Source: Stomorhina lunata (taxonomy: Eukaryota; Arthropoda; Insecta; Diptera; Rhiniidae). Taken from it: a DNA stretch of 64,000 bases. The stretch spans positions 35,576,292-35,640,291 of the forward strand of contig OW121740.1 in NCBI GenBank assembly GCA_933228675.1, written 5' to 3'. The notes beneath the pieces were generated by a model. The model was not told the origin of the DNA. It saw nothing but the letters and a program-made list of their open reading frames with translations, and made no database searches. Made by a program: the position numbers and the translations under genes. Every line of letters begins with the position of its first letter. The first letter of the stretch is position 1. Shown piece by piece: positions 13,346-27,829 of the stretch.

Positions 13346-14312
13346 TAGAGTATTTGATACCAGACAATTAAAAAGAAGTTAAGCCTTCGGAAGGATGGTA
13401 TTAGAGTTATCAGGCCCAACAAATTTTGGATTCTTAGCTTTTAAGTTTAAAATGTTTATCTAGGAGATGATAAAAATACCCATTTCTCTAAAATTCCCCT
13501 TATTACATCTTCAGGAAAACCTTTTCTCAATTTCAATTTTGATTTATGATTAATTAATTAATGGTTTCAATTAAATTAAATTTAATAGTTACAACATTTT
13601 TGTAAAATTTCCCTTTATAAAATATTTAAATTTCAGTTTAAAATGGGAAAATAAAATCCCCTTTTATTTTTATTTCGCAATAAAATTGTAAGAATCATTA
13701 TTTCAATTTATTTATTTTTTTTTAATTGGATTTTAATTGATTGATTGTATAATTTGACGATATATATATATTTGAAGTCTTTGGTAAAATGATTCTCGTA
13801 TAAAATAAAATTGATTTTTAATTATAACGCGTATTTTTTGCTATTGTTCTCATTCGACTTTTTATATTTGAAAATATACATTTGTGACTTCCTCCTCTTG
13901 GCTCTAGAGGAAAAAAAGCAAAAAATAAACTTTATAGCCAAGTTAATTAGCTGACAGAGTTCATTAACAAAATTGCCAAGGCATTATAATTGCCAGAGTA
14001 AAATGTGCCAAATGGAATTATTTTCGAAAATGTAAGTAATTTTCCAAAAAGAAGGATAATTAGTTAAAAAAAAAGGATTTTTTGGGCTTAGTGCTGTAGT
14101 TTTCCACTCTTAAATTAATTTATGGATATAATGGCTTTCGTTGGAATTATTGGAAAAAATAATAGCGAATAATGTAAATAAATGATTTTTAGTGCTGAAG
14201 AAAATTCTAGTCAAAGATTAGATAACATGAAGATATTGCACTCCATACATTTTTTTCTGTCAAATGTGAAATAAAAGTGGATAAAGAACAATGAAAAACA
14301 CATAAACGCACA
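13346..14312. other. AT-rich intergenic DNA
   Basis: Contains a partial echo of the ~300-bp repeat at 13370-13480 (AGGAAGGATGG-like block, ATCAGGCCCAACA). The rest shows no gene or structured repeat. Confidence 0.5.
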
Positions 14313-14530
14313 AACAAACATAAATTTCATGAGCACTTGTGTGTGCCTTAGCTTTCTCTCATTGGATAATCGTCTCCATTAGTTGTTTACGAATTACGAA
14401 ATAGAGTAAAACGACTATAGCATATGGGACTTTTCAAAACGACCATACCATATGGGACTTTTCAAAACGCCCACACGGTAAATCAAAGTATGGAATTGCA
14501 ACATCTTTATATTAAAGAGTCTTTGTTCTA
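14313..14530. repeat. dispersed repeat, copy 3
   Basis: Matches 1602-1790 across GAGCACTTGTGTGTG, CTCCATTAGTTGTTTACG and GGGACTTTTCAAAACG. The last block is duplicated here (14431-14450 and again about 29 bp on). Confidence 0.6.
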
Positions 14531-15075
14531 GTAATTGAAAAATTGGGTTGTAAATCTTTTAAAAGCCGATCATAGTCGAACCTGATCCTTTACTAACCAA
14601 GGCAATGATGAACCCAAACAGTTCAGTGGTTTTTATAGCCCAAGATCGAAACATTTTCAAAAGATTTTGAATGTATTCAAAATTTTTAATTTTATGCTAA
14701 AAGCTTCTGTAATATTTTGAGTATCATGTTTTATAATTGGTCTTCCCCATTTACTTTTTTTTTTCATAACGCCCGTAATTTTCTGTTGTTCATTTTATAC
14801 ATGATAAATTAAAATTAATTAATTTAATTAGGAAATGCTAGTTAAATATCTAAACACTTTTAACACGTTATTTTACAAAATATTTGTTAGAAAAAAATTT
14901 CAAACGCTTCAAACTAATTAAAATACTAAAAAGTGAAAGTTTTCCACATAAAAAAAAGACTGAAATCAAAAGATATTGAATTAATATTAAAAAAATATTT
15001 TTTAATAAAACTTGTCAAAATCGAGCACAGTGTCGACTTTTTTTCTACCGACAAAAGGGATACCTAGTGGATGAA
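14531..15075. other. AT-rich intergenic DNA
   Basis: No gene recognised. The right end (15010-15072) carries the TCGAGCACAGTGTCGAC and CCGACAAAAGGGA blocks shared in part with 13213-13268. Confidence 0.45.
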
Positions 15076-15460
15076 CCGTTTTTTTAGGTTATCTCTAGTT
15101 TTCGAGATACAGCGTTATAAAAAAGTTAAGGAGGTTGCGTAATAAATATTCGCGTTAACTCAAAAACTGTTTATTTTCTTGAACTAATTAAAAAAAACCG
15201 AAATTCGGCAACAAAATGATCTTTCAGGAACACTCATTACTTTATTAATCCGAGCAGTCGTTTTGGAAATAAATTTTTTTGTTCGCAAATTTTTTTTTTT
15301 AACATTTCTGAAAGATAATTTTGTTGACGAATTTCGATTTTTTAACTTAGTTCAAGAAAATAAACAGTTTTCAAGTAACGCTAATATTTATTGCGCAACC
15401 TCCTCCATTTTTTAAATAACGCTATATCTTGAAAACAAGAGCTAACCTCAAAAAACGATT
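15076..15460. mobile_element. foldback MITE, copy 2
   Basis: Shares the arms of 12718-13180: GGTTATCTCTAGTTTTCGAG on the left and its complement on the right, with ATCCGAGCAGTCGTTTTGGA near the centre. The termini ACCGTTTTTTTAGG and CTCAAAAAACG are imperfect complements. It is about 80 bp shorter than copy 1 owing to loss near the centre. Confidence 0.8.
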
Positions 15461-15842
15461 AGCGCGTACGCGAATTATCTTTAACCACTACGTCTCCCTT
15501 TTGTTTAAAGATATAACTACGAAAAAAAATCAAAAGGATTTAATAACCATTTCTCGAGGCGTAAAATGGGTTGCTAAAGTAATCTTAGTAATAATTAATT
15601 AGGGGTTTTCCTAATTTCTTGATATATCCAAAAACATATCCATTAAAAACTCTAATAACCAGAAACTCACCAAAATTGCGTTTTTTTTTGTCTGGTTATG
15701 GGGATGATCGCGAGGTACACACTTTTTTTATTATAACGATTCTACAAAGTTTGCCCGGTTTTAGGGGGTTGCCCGTTAGTAGAGCTTTCAATGCATTGCA
15801 GTTCCATTTCGCAATTAATAAGTTCCATTTCGAAGTTAATAA
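15461..15842. other. intergenic DNA
   Basis: A short stretch with no recognisable gene. The 15619-15846 open frame has no recognisable domain and is taken as chance. Confidence 0.4.
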
Positions 15843-16629
15843 GTAGTTTCTGGTTCACCGAGCCTTGCTCGGAGTTTAATGCAGCATTTCGAGGTAAATT
15901 TTAAACTTTTCATATATTTTATTATTTTCTTAATTGATTGCCATACACTTTTTGTTTCTAAGTTCAGTTGTTCAGAAGTAAAAAAGTACCAAAAATATTT
16001 TTCACATATTTTTTCCAAAAAGTACCAATTACTCGTCTTCTTATTTTTCCGGCTGATCAAAACGCAAATTTGAGTTTTGTTTTCATACCTATTACTTTAA
16101 AAGTTACAACGTTATCTATTTTTTCCCTTTTTATCCCCTTATTTCAAAAAAGTTTTATATATATATTTGGTACTTTTCTGGTACCAATTTCATTAAAACG
16201 CAGTTAACATTTTGTTTCTATATATTAATATTACTTTGAAATGCTGTTATCATTTTATCCCTGTTATCATTTTATCCCTTATCAAAAAGGTACCAAATAC
16301 GTGATTGCAATACAAAGGTCCTATCTATATTCTTTGGCTCAAAAGATAAGAGTGGGTTAAAAAAGACACAAAAACAACTTTTTTCTCCCTTTTTTTTAGC
16401 TCTTTCGGACATAGTTTAAAAAAAAAGTACCAAACACCCGTCTGCGTAAACGTAATTTAAATTTCGTTTCTAGACCTATTACTTTAGGATTTATAACGTT
16501 TTCTATATTTTCTCCTTTTTACCCCTTTAGCGGCAAAATTTCCCAAAGTTCCTTCATACCCACCGTCCAAATTGTATCAAAATCGTTGGAGCCGTTTTCG
16601 AGCTCTAGTCACACTGCGAGAACACTAAA
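15843..16629 (-). mobile_element. Helitron-like element, copy D (partial, diverged)
   Basis: The left end shows GGTTCACCGAGCCTTGCTCG, the 3' terminal hairpin of the family in reverse orientation. AGTACC- and TTTTTACCCC-rich segments follow, and the right side shows the complement of CTCGAAAACGGCTCTAACGA (near 16590). The ~125-bp unit region and the (TA)n tract are missing. It abuts copy B head to head. Confidence 0.6.
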
Positions 16630-18234
<1,605 letters not shown>

Positions 18235-18768
18235 TAATAACAATATACGGTTTTGAATTTAAGCAACCAAAAGCTGTTTTTAAGGTTATTTTTGGCGCTG
18301 TATCTGAATATGCACTTCGTTTTTGATATTGGTTCTAGTTTTCGAGATATTAAATAAACACTTTTTTTTTACAAATTTTATTAATTAATCTTCTTTTTAT
18401 TCATAAAAAAGTTTTAATTTTTTGTCATTTTTCGATTCTCACCAAATCTTATTTTAGTCGCTCTCCTTACTCGTCGCTTGTATCACATAAATTTTCAGGA
18501 AAAAATTCGAAATAGGAATGCAGAGATGTATTTTGATTGTCTTGCAATAATTTTGCAACAAACTGTTAACTTATCTCTTTAAAATCCGGGAATTTTCGGT
18601 TACCTAGAAAGTTGTGAACATCAACTTGAATAAAACCCGTTATACTGCTTCATTTGGGCATTTAACATTTTGTAGTAAAGTTTCTGTTAAACAGAAAAAA
18701 ATGTATCGGCTACTGGTGGTATAGGCTGCCTATTCCTGATCATAATACATATCTAGTTTAAGACTTTA
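18235..18768. other. intergenic spacer between two Helitron-like copies
   Basis: No gene. A short block at about 18705-18740 (GGCTACTGGTGGTATAGGCT) recurs in reverse at about 47820-47880, suggesting a further dispersed repeat. Confidence 0.45.
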
Positions 18769-20157
18769 GTACCTGGTTGACCGAGCCTTGCTCGGAGCTT
18801 TAAGCATTTTAATTCAAATTTTAAAGTTTTCATATATTTTATTTATAAAGTACTAAAATAAATTTAGAGGAAAGGCATTACACAAATATTTTTCAAATTA
18901 TTTGATTTTTTGTCCGATCAACACATAGTTTACAGTTTAATTCATTTTGAATAATTTTAGAAATTGGTCATACCAACAGAAACCTCCGTCGGCTCATGCA
19001 CAACAACTTTTCTTACGATTATCAAATGCACAGTTTACGATTTAATTCATTTTGAGTAGTTTTCAATGACGCCACCTGTCGGAATTGTTGTTCATACCTT
19101 TTAAAACACCTTCGTCTGCTTAAGAGTAACAATTTTGCTAATTATCATTACATGATTAAATGTACAGTTTACGATTTAATTCACTTTGAGTAATTGACAG
19201 TGGCGCCACCTGTCAGACTTTGGTCATACTAACCTTCGTCGGCTTATCCGCAACAACTTTGCTAAAAATCATAGCATGATTAAATGTACAACTTATGATT
19301 AAATTGACTTTGAGTAAATTTCAGTGGCGCCACCTGTCAAAATTACTTCATACCAACTATGAAACCTTCGTCGGCTCATGTGCAACAACTTTGGTAAATA
19401 TCATAGCATAATCAAATACATAGTTTATGATTTAACTCATTTTGAGTAATTTTGAGTAGCGCCACCTGTCGGAAATTGTTCACACCAATTAAGAAACCTT
19501 CGCCGGCTCATGAGCTACAACTTTGGTAAAGATCATAGAATGATCATATGCATAGTTTACGATTTAATTAATTTTTAGTAATTTTCAGTAGCGCCACCTT
19601 TCGAAAATTAGTCTTACCAACTTAAAAACCTTTGTCGGCTTATCCGCAACATCAGTGCTAAAGAGCATAACATGATCAAATGCATAGTTTACTATTCTAT
19701 AAAAAACATACATACACGCAAACATTCACTTTCTTAAAAGTTATAACATTACTACTTTTTTCCATTTTTTATCTCCTAATTTAAAAAAAAGTTCCATATG
19801 CCTATTTGGCATTTCTTTGGTGCCAATTGAATTCAGTACATTTTATTAAAACACAGTTAATATGTTCCTATTTATATTACTTTTTGAGATGTTAAGTTAT
19901 CATTTTATCCCTTTTTACCCAATTTGGCCCCAAAATCAAAGAAGTACCAAATACGTGTTCAATATTTCTTTCACATCTATTGACTGCGGTACAAAGTTCC
20001 TCTCTACATTCTTTGGTTTAAAAAATAAGAGTGGGTTAAAAAAGTACCAAAAAAACTATTTTCACCCTTTTTTACTCCCAATCGGACATAGTTTCAAAAA
20101 AGTACCAAACACCTGTCCGCTTATTTTCATAGCTGTTCAAAACGTAAAGATATAAGA
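18769..20157 (-). mobile_element. Helitron-like element, copy C (internally deleted)
   Basis: The left end GTACCTGGTTGACCGAGCCT is the family 3' terminus in reverse. The repeat units and AAAAAGTACCAAA segments follow, but the (TA)n region is lost and the sequence jumps straight to a terminal ATATAAGA-like end at about 20150-20157. It is more diverged from B and E than they are from each other, so probably older. Confidence 0.7.
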
Positions 20158-21338
20158 TTCATACAATTTTATCATAGTCTTATAAAATCCCATAACTTCA
20201 TATACTTCAATTATTTTCAACACTTCGTTAGGCTGACTTTTTGTCAACTATAAACAAGCTTAAAAAAGTTGCATTTTATATTTTATTATTAACAATTTTG
20301 TATAGGAAATATCACAGTTTTTTTTTTTATTAATTAAATAAACACAATTTCTTAATAAAATCAATTTTACTTTTAACTTCAAAAGAAGTAATAAAAATGC
20401 CTTCCGTCTTTAACGAAAAAGAAAAAAAGACGCCATTTGCCAGTTCTATACTAAATTAATGCCACTGGCAACATTTCACGACACAAAAACCATTCATCAT
20501 CAAACAACTTTTTTGTCGTACCATTCTCTTAAAGTACCTCGAAAAAAGTTGGTACTTCTTTCTATAATTGCTGCTGCTGCTGCTGCTGCAGGCTATGGAC
20601 TGACTAACAGAAACGCTTGGCGAAGGAGTGAGTGGAGCTTAGGAAACCATATTATTAAGAACAGGCAACACCCTTAAAAGTAGAAACCATTAAGTTTTAT
20701 ATACCTACTATTTCGTTTTTATAAATATGCAGAATAATTTTCCATTTATTATCAAATTTTACATAAATTTCTTTGTTTTTAATTACTTTTACGAGAAGTA
20801 ATTTATAACTGAAATTATTCAATTTCTTTTATAATTTTATATGTCCATTCCCGTCTAGTATCAAATATTTTATAATTAAAATTATTTATATGGTTTCTTG
20901 TCATATTTTTGAAACTCAATTTTATATTTCCATTCATTTATTCATACATTCCATTTCTCGTGTAAATTTATAAGTCATCAAAATCTTGTATCAGGTTTCC
21001 CTGCCTCCACTTCCCTGCTTCCCTCCTTCAATGCATTTTTCATTGTTAAAATTTTCAATTATGGAATTTGAAAGGATGCATGATAAATCTTTCCCTTCAT
21101 TCTCTCGGCTTTTCTGTCTCTGTGTGACTAATGATTGATAAGACTGAGTAGTTAGTAAGTGAATGAATAAATGAAACAATATCTAAACAATGCTACAAAC
21201 TAAATATGCATGTAGTAAATTATTCTAAGGAAAATTTTGAGGTTTCCAGAAGCCTTTAGAATTGTTTTGAAGTTACATTATATTATCTTTAAGATGAAAT
21301 TGAATAAATTATGTTTTCCTCAATAAACTTGCTTCTTA
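20158..21338. other. AT-rich intergenic DNA
   Basis: No gene is supported. A (GCT)7-like run lies at about 20570-20590 within a 72-codon open frame that has no domain. Confidence 0.45.
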
Positions 21339-21622
21339 TGGCTCGATTGTGTATTGGAACCGAACTTTAATTGCTTCTTCCACTGGCAACTCAACCAGTA
21401 AAAAAGTTGTATTGTATATGGCATATCATATTTGTCCCCTTTTTTTACAAAATAGATCACAGCAACTACAAACTGGCGGTTGCTGATATGACCTATAACT
21501 GGCAACTAGAATTGACTCTTGCTGCCATATACAGTACATTTAATAATCGACAAAGCAACCGATTTTTAGTTATCGGTTGTCATACGCAATTTAAAGTTGA
21601 GTTGCAATACACAATCGAGCCA
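21339..21622. mobile_element. MITE with 18-bp terminal inverted repeats
   Basis: Begins TGGCTCGATTGTGTATTG (21339-21356) and ends with the reverse complement CAATACACAATCGAGCCA (21605-21622). The interior is about 250 bp, with a nearly palindromic CCGATTTTTAGTTATCGGTT. No transposase and no clear target duplication. Confidence 0.75.
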
Positions 21623-21723
21623 CTAGTCTTAACTCATAGGATATACTCATATTCCTAGTCATAGACTGTAGTCACGCTTCACAGTTTGAAGTTATGCTCC
21701 CTTATTCATTACTGAAAATAAAG

Positions 21724-24700
21724 TTATCAACAACATTTCTTTAGAAAACACGTCCCAGCGACAACTTTTGTATAGAAAATTCGTCCCAGCTACAAATTTT
21801 CTATAGAAAACTCGTCCCAGATACAAATTTTCTATAGAAAACTCGTCCCAGCTACAAATTTTCTATAGAAAACTCGTCCCAGCTACAAATTTTCTATAAA
21901 AAACTCGTCCCAGCGATAACTTTTCTATAGAAAACTCGTCCCAGCGACAACTTTTCTATAGAAAACTCGTCCCAGCGACAACTTTTCTATAGAAAACTCG
22001 TCCCAGCGACAACTTTTCTATAGAAAACTCGTCCCAGCGACAACTTTTCTATAGAAAACTCGTCCCAGCGACAACTTTTCTATAGAAAACTCGTCCCAGC
22101 GACAACTTTTCTATAGAAAACTCGTCCCAGCGACAACTTTTCTATAGAAAACTCGTCCCAGCGACAACTTTTCTATAGAAAACTCGTCCCAGCGACAACT
22201 TTTCTATAGAAAACTCGTCCCAGCGACAACTTTTCTATAGAAAACTCGTCCCAGCGACAACTTTTCTATAGAAAACTCGTCCTAGCGACAACTTTTCTAT
22301 AGAAAACTCGTCCCAGCGACAACTTTTCTATAGAAAACTCGTCCCAACGACAACTTTTCTATAGAAAACTCGTCCCAACGACAACTTTTCTATAGAAAAC
22401 TCTTCCCATCGTCAACTTTTCTATAGAAAACTCTTTCCATCGTCAACTTTTCTATAGAAAACTTTTCCCATCGTCAACTTTTCTATAGAAAACTCTTCCC
22501 ATCGTCAACTTTTCTATAGAAAACTCTTCCCATCGTCAACTTTTCTATAGAAAACACTTCCCATCGTCAACTTTTCTATAGAAAACTCTTCCCAACGTCA
22601 ACTTTTCTATGGAAAACTCATCCCATCGTCAACTTTTCTATAGAAAACTCTTCCCATCGTCAACTTTTCTATAGAAAACTCTTCCCATCGTCAACTTTTC
22701 TATAGAAAACTCTTCCCATCGTCAACTTTTCTATAGAAAACTCTTCCCATCGTCAACTTTTCTATAGAAAACTCTTCCCATCGTCAACTTTTCTATAGAA
22801 AACTCTTCCCATCGTCAACTTTTCTATAGAAAACTCTTCCCATCGTCAACTTTTCTATAGAAAACTCTTCCCATCGTCAACTTTTCTATAGAAAACTCTT
22901 CCCATCGTCAACTTTTCTATAGAAAACTCTTCCCATCGTCAACTTTTCTATAGAAAACTCTTAACATCGTCAATTTTTCTATAGAAAACTCTTCCCATCG
23001 TCAACTTTTCTATAGAAAACTCTTCCCATCGTCAACTTTTCTATAGAAAACTCTTCCCATCGTCAACTTTTCTATAGAAAACTCTTCCCATCGTCAACTT
23101 TTCTATAGAAAACTCTTCCCATCGTCAACTTTTCTATAGAAAACTCTTCCCATCGTCAACTTTTCTATAGAAAACTCTTCCCATCGTCAACTTTTCTATA
23201 GAAAACTCTTCCCATCGTCAACTTTTCTATAGAAAACTCTTCCCATCGTCAACTTTTCTATAGAAAACTCTTCCCATCGTCAACTTTTCTATAGAAAACT
23301 CTTCCCATCGTCAACTTTTCTATAGAAAACTCTTCCCATCGTCAACTTTTCTATAGAAAACTCTTCCCATCGTCAACTTTTCTATAGAAAACTCTTCCCA
23401 TCGTCAACTTTTCTATAGAAAACTCTTCCCATCGTCAACTTTTCTATAGAAAACTCTTCCCATCGTCAACTTTTCTATAGAAAACTCTTCCCATCGTCAA
23501 CTTTTCTATAGAAAACTCTTCCCATCGTCAACTTTTCTATAGAAAACTCGTCCCAGCGACAACTTTTCTATAGAAAACTCGTCCCAGCGACAACTTTTCT
23601 ATAGAAAACTCGTCCCAGCGACAACTTTTCTATAGAAAACTCGTCCCAGCGACAACTTTTCTATAGAAAACTCGTCCTAGCGACAACTTTTCTATAGAAA
23701 ACTCGTCCCAGCGACAACTTTTCTATAGAAAACTCGTCCCAACGACAACTTTTCTATAGAAAACTCGTCCCAACGACAACTTTTCTATAGAAAACTCTTC
23801 CCATCGTCAACTTTTCTATAGAAAACTCTTTCCATCGTCAACTTTTCTATAGAAAACTTTTCCCATCGTCAACTTTTCTATAGAAAACTCTTCCCATCGT
23901 CAACTTTTCTATAGAAAACTCTTCCCATCGTCAACTTTTCTATAGAAAACACTTCCCATCGTCAACTTTTCTATAGAAAACTCTTCCCAACGTCAACTTT
24001 TCTATGGAAAACTCATCCCATCGTCAACTTTTCTATAGAAAACTCTTCCCATCGTCAACTTTTCTATAGAAAACTCTTCCCATCGTCAACTTTTCTATAG
24101 AAAACTCTTCCCATCGTCAACTTTTCTATAGAAAACTCGTCCCAACGACAACTTTTCTATAGAAAACTCTTCCCATCGTCAACTTTTCTATAGAAAACTC
24201 TTTCCATCGTCAACTTTTCTATAGAAAACTTTTCCCATCGTCAACTTTTCTATAGAAAACTCTTCCCATCGTCAACTTTTCTATAGAAAACTCTTCCCAT
24301 CGTCAACTTTTCTATAGAAAACACTTCCCATCGTCAACTTTTCTATAGAAAACTCTTCCCAACGTCAACTTTTCTATGGAAAACTCATCCCATCGTCAAC
24401 TTTTCTATAGAAAACTCTTCCCATCGTCAACTTTTCTATAGAAAACTCTTCCCATCGTCAACTTTTCTATAGAAAACTCTTCCCATCGTCAACTTTTCTA
24501 TAGAAAACTCTTCCCATCGTCAACTTTTCTATAGAAAACTCTTCCCATCGTCAACTTTTCTATAGAAAACTCTTCCCATCGTCAACTTTTCTATAGAAAA
24601 CTCTTCCCATCGTCAACTTTTCTATAGAAAACTCTTCCCATCGTCAACTTTTCTATAGAAAACTCTTCCCATCGTCAACTTTTCTATAGAAAACTCTTCC

Positions 24701-25065
24701 CATCGTCAACTTTTCTATAGAAAACTCTTCCCATCGTCAACTTTTCTATAGAAAACTCTTAACATCGTCAATTTTTCTATAGAAAACTCTTCCCATCGTC
24801 AACTTTTCTATAGAAAACTCTTCCCATCGTCAACTTTTCTATAGAAAACTCTTCCCATCGTCAACTTTTCTATAGAAAACTCTTCCCATCGTCAACTTTT
24901 CTATAGAAAACTCTTCCCATCGTCAACTTTTCTATAGAAAACTGTTCCAATCTTGAACTTTTCTATAGAAAATCCTTCCCATCGTCAACTTTTCTATAGA
25001 AAACTATTCCCATCGTCAACTTTTCTAAAGAAAACTTTTCTCATCGTCTACTTTTCAATAGAACT
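21724..25065. repeat. 31-bp satellite array 1 (about 107 units)
   Basis: Head-to-tail 31-bp monomers built on ACTTTTCTATAGAAAACTC, with two sequence types: one ending GTCCCAGCGACA, the other TTCCCATCGTCA. Type 1 occupies roughly 21740-22380 and 23540-23790, type 2 most of the rest. Rare variants recur at distances that are exact multiples of 31, showing block duplication. Each monomer contains the palindrome TTTCTATAGAAA. No coding meaning is seen. Confidence 0.97.
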
Positions 25066-25754
25066 ATCTACAACTGCTCTCTATTACTATTTTTTAGTTA
25101 AAGCCTTATCGTAGTCGTTTGTTTTTTTTTTGTCAAACTTATAATTTCAGTTTTTAAATTTTAATTTTTTTATTGATCCCTTTCTGTTCATTGCCATATT
25201 ATTGGAATGCTAAGTATAAGCCCGATACTTTTGTAGCAATTAGTCACATCAAATGGACACATCCATTAGAGACTTAACATGTCAATGAATGACAGACAGC
25301 TGTTACTTTGACAAATGTGAACTGACATTAAAAAATATAAAAAAGAGCTTGTAATTAAAAATATTTCTTTCTCTTTCTTGGCATGAAATATCAGACGTGA
25401 TTACACAAATTAATGCAGTCGCTTGGAAATATTTTAGAAATAAGTATTTCAGATTTAAGACGAAATTTAAGTTTAAAGACGAAAAATTTAATGCAATCTT
25501 TTGGATAAACAATAATTTAAATTTGTAGCCTTAATTTAATAGTAAAGAACAATATAAATTACAGTCATAACTCGAAGTACACTCAAATTTACATAGTTTG
25601 CTGGATATAGTAAAATGCAACATTGTACTTGATCTATAAGACATATGGTTAGATAAAGTGTAATAGGGCCTATCTGACGAGAAATTTGAAAATAACTTCT
25701 TATAACCTGCAGAAACACAGGCGGAAAGAAAATTACCAATTTTCTAAAGAACTT
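25066..25754. other. spacer between satellite arrays
   Basis: Unique-looking AT-rich DNA with no recognised gene. Confidence 0.5.
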
Positions 25755-26655
25755 TAGAAATGTCTTCCTATCGTCAACTTTTCTATAGAAATGTCTTCCT
25801 ATCGTCAACTTTTCTATAGAAATGTCTTCCTATCGTCAACTTTTCTATAGAAATGTCTTCCTATCGTCAACTTTTCTATAGAAATGTCTTCCTATCGTCA
25901 ACTTTTCTATAGAAATGTCTTCCTATCGTCAACTTTTCTATAGAAATGTCTTCCTATCGTCAACTTTTCTATAGAAATATTGTCCTATCGTCAACTTTTC
26001 TATAGAAATGTCTTCCTATCGTCAACTTTTCTATAGAAATGTCTTCTTATCGTCAACTTTTCTATAGAAATGTCTTCCTATCGTCAACTTTTCTATAGAA
26101 ATGTCTTCCTATCGTCAACTTTTCTATAGAAATGTCTTCCTATCGTCAACTTTTCTATAGAAATGTCTTCCTATCGTCAACTTTTCTATAGAAATATCTT
26201 CATATCATCAAATTTTCTATAGAAATGTCTTCCTATCGTCAACTTTTCTATAGAAATGTCTTCCTATCGTCAACTTTTCTATAGAAATGTCTTCCTATCG
26301 TCAACTTTTCTATAGAAATGTCTTCCTATCGTCAACTTTTCTATAGAAATGTCTTCCTATCGTCAACTTTTCTATGGAAATGTTGTCCTCTCGTCAACCT
26401 TTCTATAGAAATGTCTTCATATCGTATAGAGATAAAGTCCTATCGTCAACTTTTCTATACTCAACTTTTCAATAGAAATGTTGTCCTATCGCCAACTTTT
26501 GTATAGAAATATCTTATTATCATCAACTTTTCTATTTAAATGTCTTCCGTTTGTAGAAATGTCTTCCTATCTTCAACTTTTCTATAAAAATGTTTTTCTA
26601 TTGTCTACTTTTCTATAGAAATGTTTTTCTATCGTCAACTCTTCTATAGAAATTT
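25755..26655. repeat. 31-bp satellite array 2 (about 28 units)
   Basis: The same CGTCAACTTTTCTATAGAAA core as array 1, but with ATGTCTTCCTAT instead of ACTCTTCCCAT. Units are very uniform until about 26370 and then decay, with insertions and deletions near 26410-26560. Confidence 0.95.
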
Positions 26656-27829
26656 CTTTGAATTCTTGGCTTTTTGTCTATTACGTCCTTTTGTCTTTGA
26701 GAATACGCTATATTCTTTGTAGTATTTACTCTTTGTTGCACTTTTATACCTATTTCCATATACTACAAGTACATAAGCAACTCAAGTACATGAGTATGTG
26801 CTACAACATGTGTAGCACTGCGTCTTGATTGTCTACATTTAGAAAAAAGGAACATAATCAATCAATAAGATTTATGTGAGCTATAAACTCACAAGATAAT
26901 ACTAATCAATCTTAAGCTGTCACAAAACACAAAATGGTGAATAACTTACAAAACAATAACAACAAGACCAACAAACCGACCGACTCAACCAACAACAGCG
27001 AGCAACTACAACTATACCACAGCAATATTTTGAAAGTCAACTATACACAAACACACTCAACTCGACTCAACTCCACTCCACTTCCCTCCACTCCATAGTC
27101 ACAAACTGCCACAAAAGTTATTTCTTTACTTCCACTCACTCGGTCTTTACGAGTTGCAAGTGTAATATTTTATTCTTTATTAATTAAAATTTGTTTTCGA
27201 AAAAAAAGCAGAAAAAGTAATTTAAGTATCTTTTATGATTATTTATTGTACCATTTTGAAATTTTAAGATAAGATAGGTCAGGGGTTATAAAAAAAACTT
27301 GCTTAAAGCTATTTTTTATTATTATCGCCATTTATGCTGATACTGCCATTATCGTTTGTTAACGGAAACAAGACATTTCGAAAATGGTTTTTCTCTGGTA
27401 TAAATTATTTTAATTGCATTTTAAAGGTCGGGAAGGTTATCAGTAGTAGTTTTTATGGTTTAGTGCAATTTAAAGTTCTATAAAAAATATCCGAAATAAT
27501 CGAAACTTATTGCGAATTGGAACTATAACGAGATAATGAATTAGGCTATGAACAAAGCTATAAACTTAACTATGGACTAAGTTATGGGCTAAATTGGGAA
27601 CTCGAATATTGGCTAGACGAAGAACCAGTATATGGTTTCGAATTTGAACTAGACTAACGACCAACTTTGGGCTAGAAAATGTTTTAGATTATAGATAAAT
27701 CTACGGGTTGACCTACAGCTGGAATGTTGACTAGACTATTGTCTAAAATGTGTACTAGACTAGGGACTAGATTATGGAACAAATTATGCAGTAGACCTTT
27801 CATTAAACTAAAAAGACGACCAATTAGAA
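26656..27829. other. spacer between satellite arrays; possible 5' region of bonus
   Basis: Holds a 54-codon ATG open frame at 26934-27098 (start MVNNLQNNNNKTNKPTD), rich in Asn/Thr/Ser, in an ACAACAACA-rich context like fly 5' untranslated leaders. No good splice donor joins it to the bonus coding exon, so it is not called a gene. A degenerate GACTAGACTATGG-type tract fills 27530-27829. Confidence 0.4.

Noticed and set aside
20459..20677. 72-codon open frame with a polyalanine (GCT) run
   Set aside because: No domain, no splice context, and the run is a short microsatellite.
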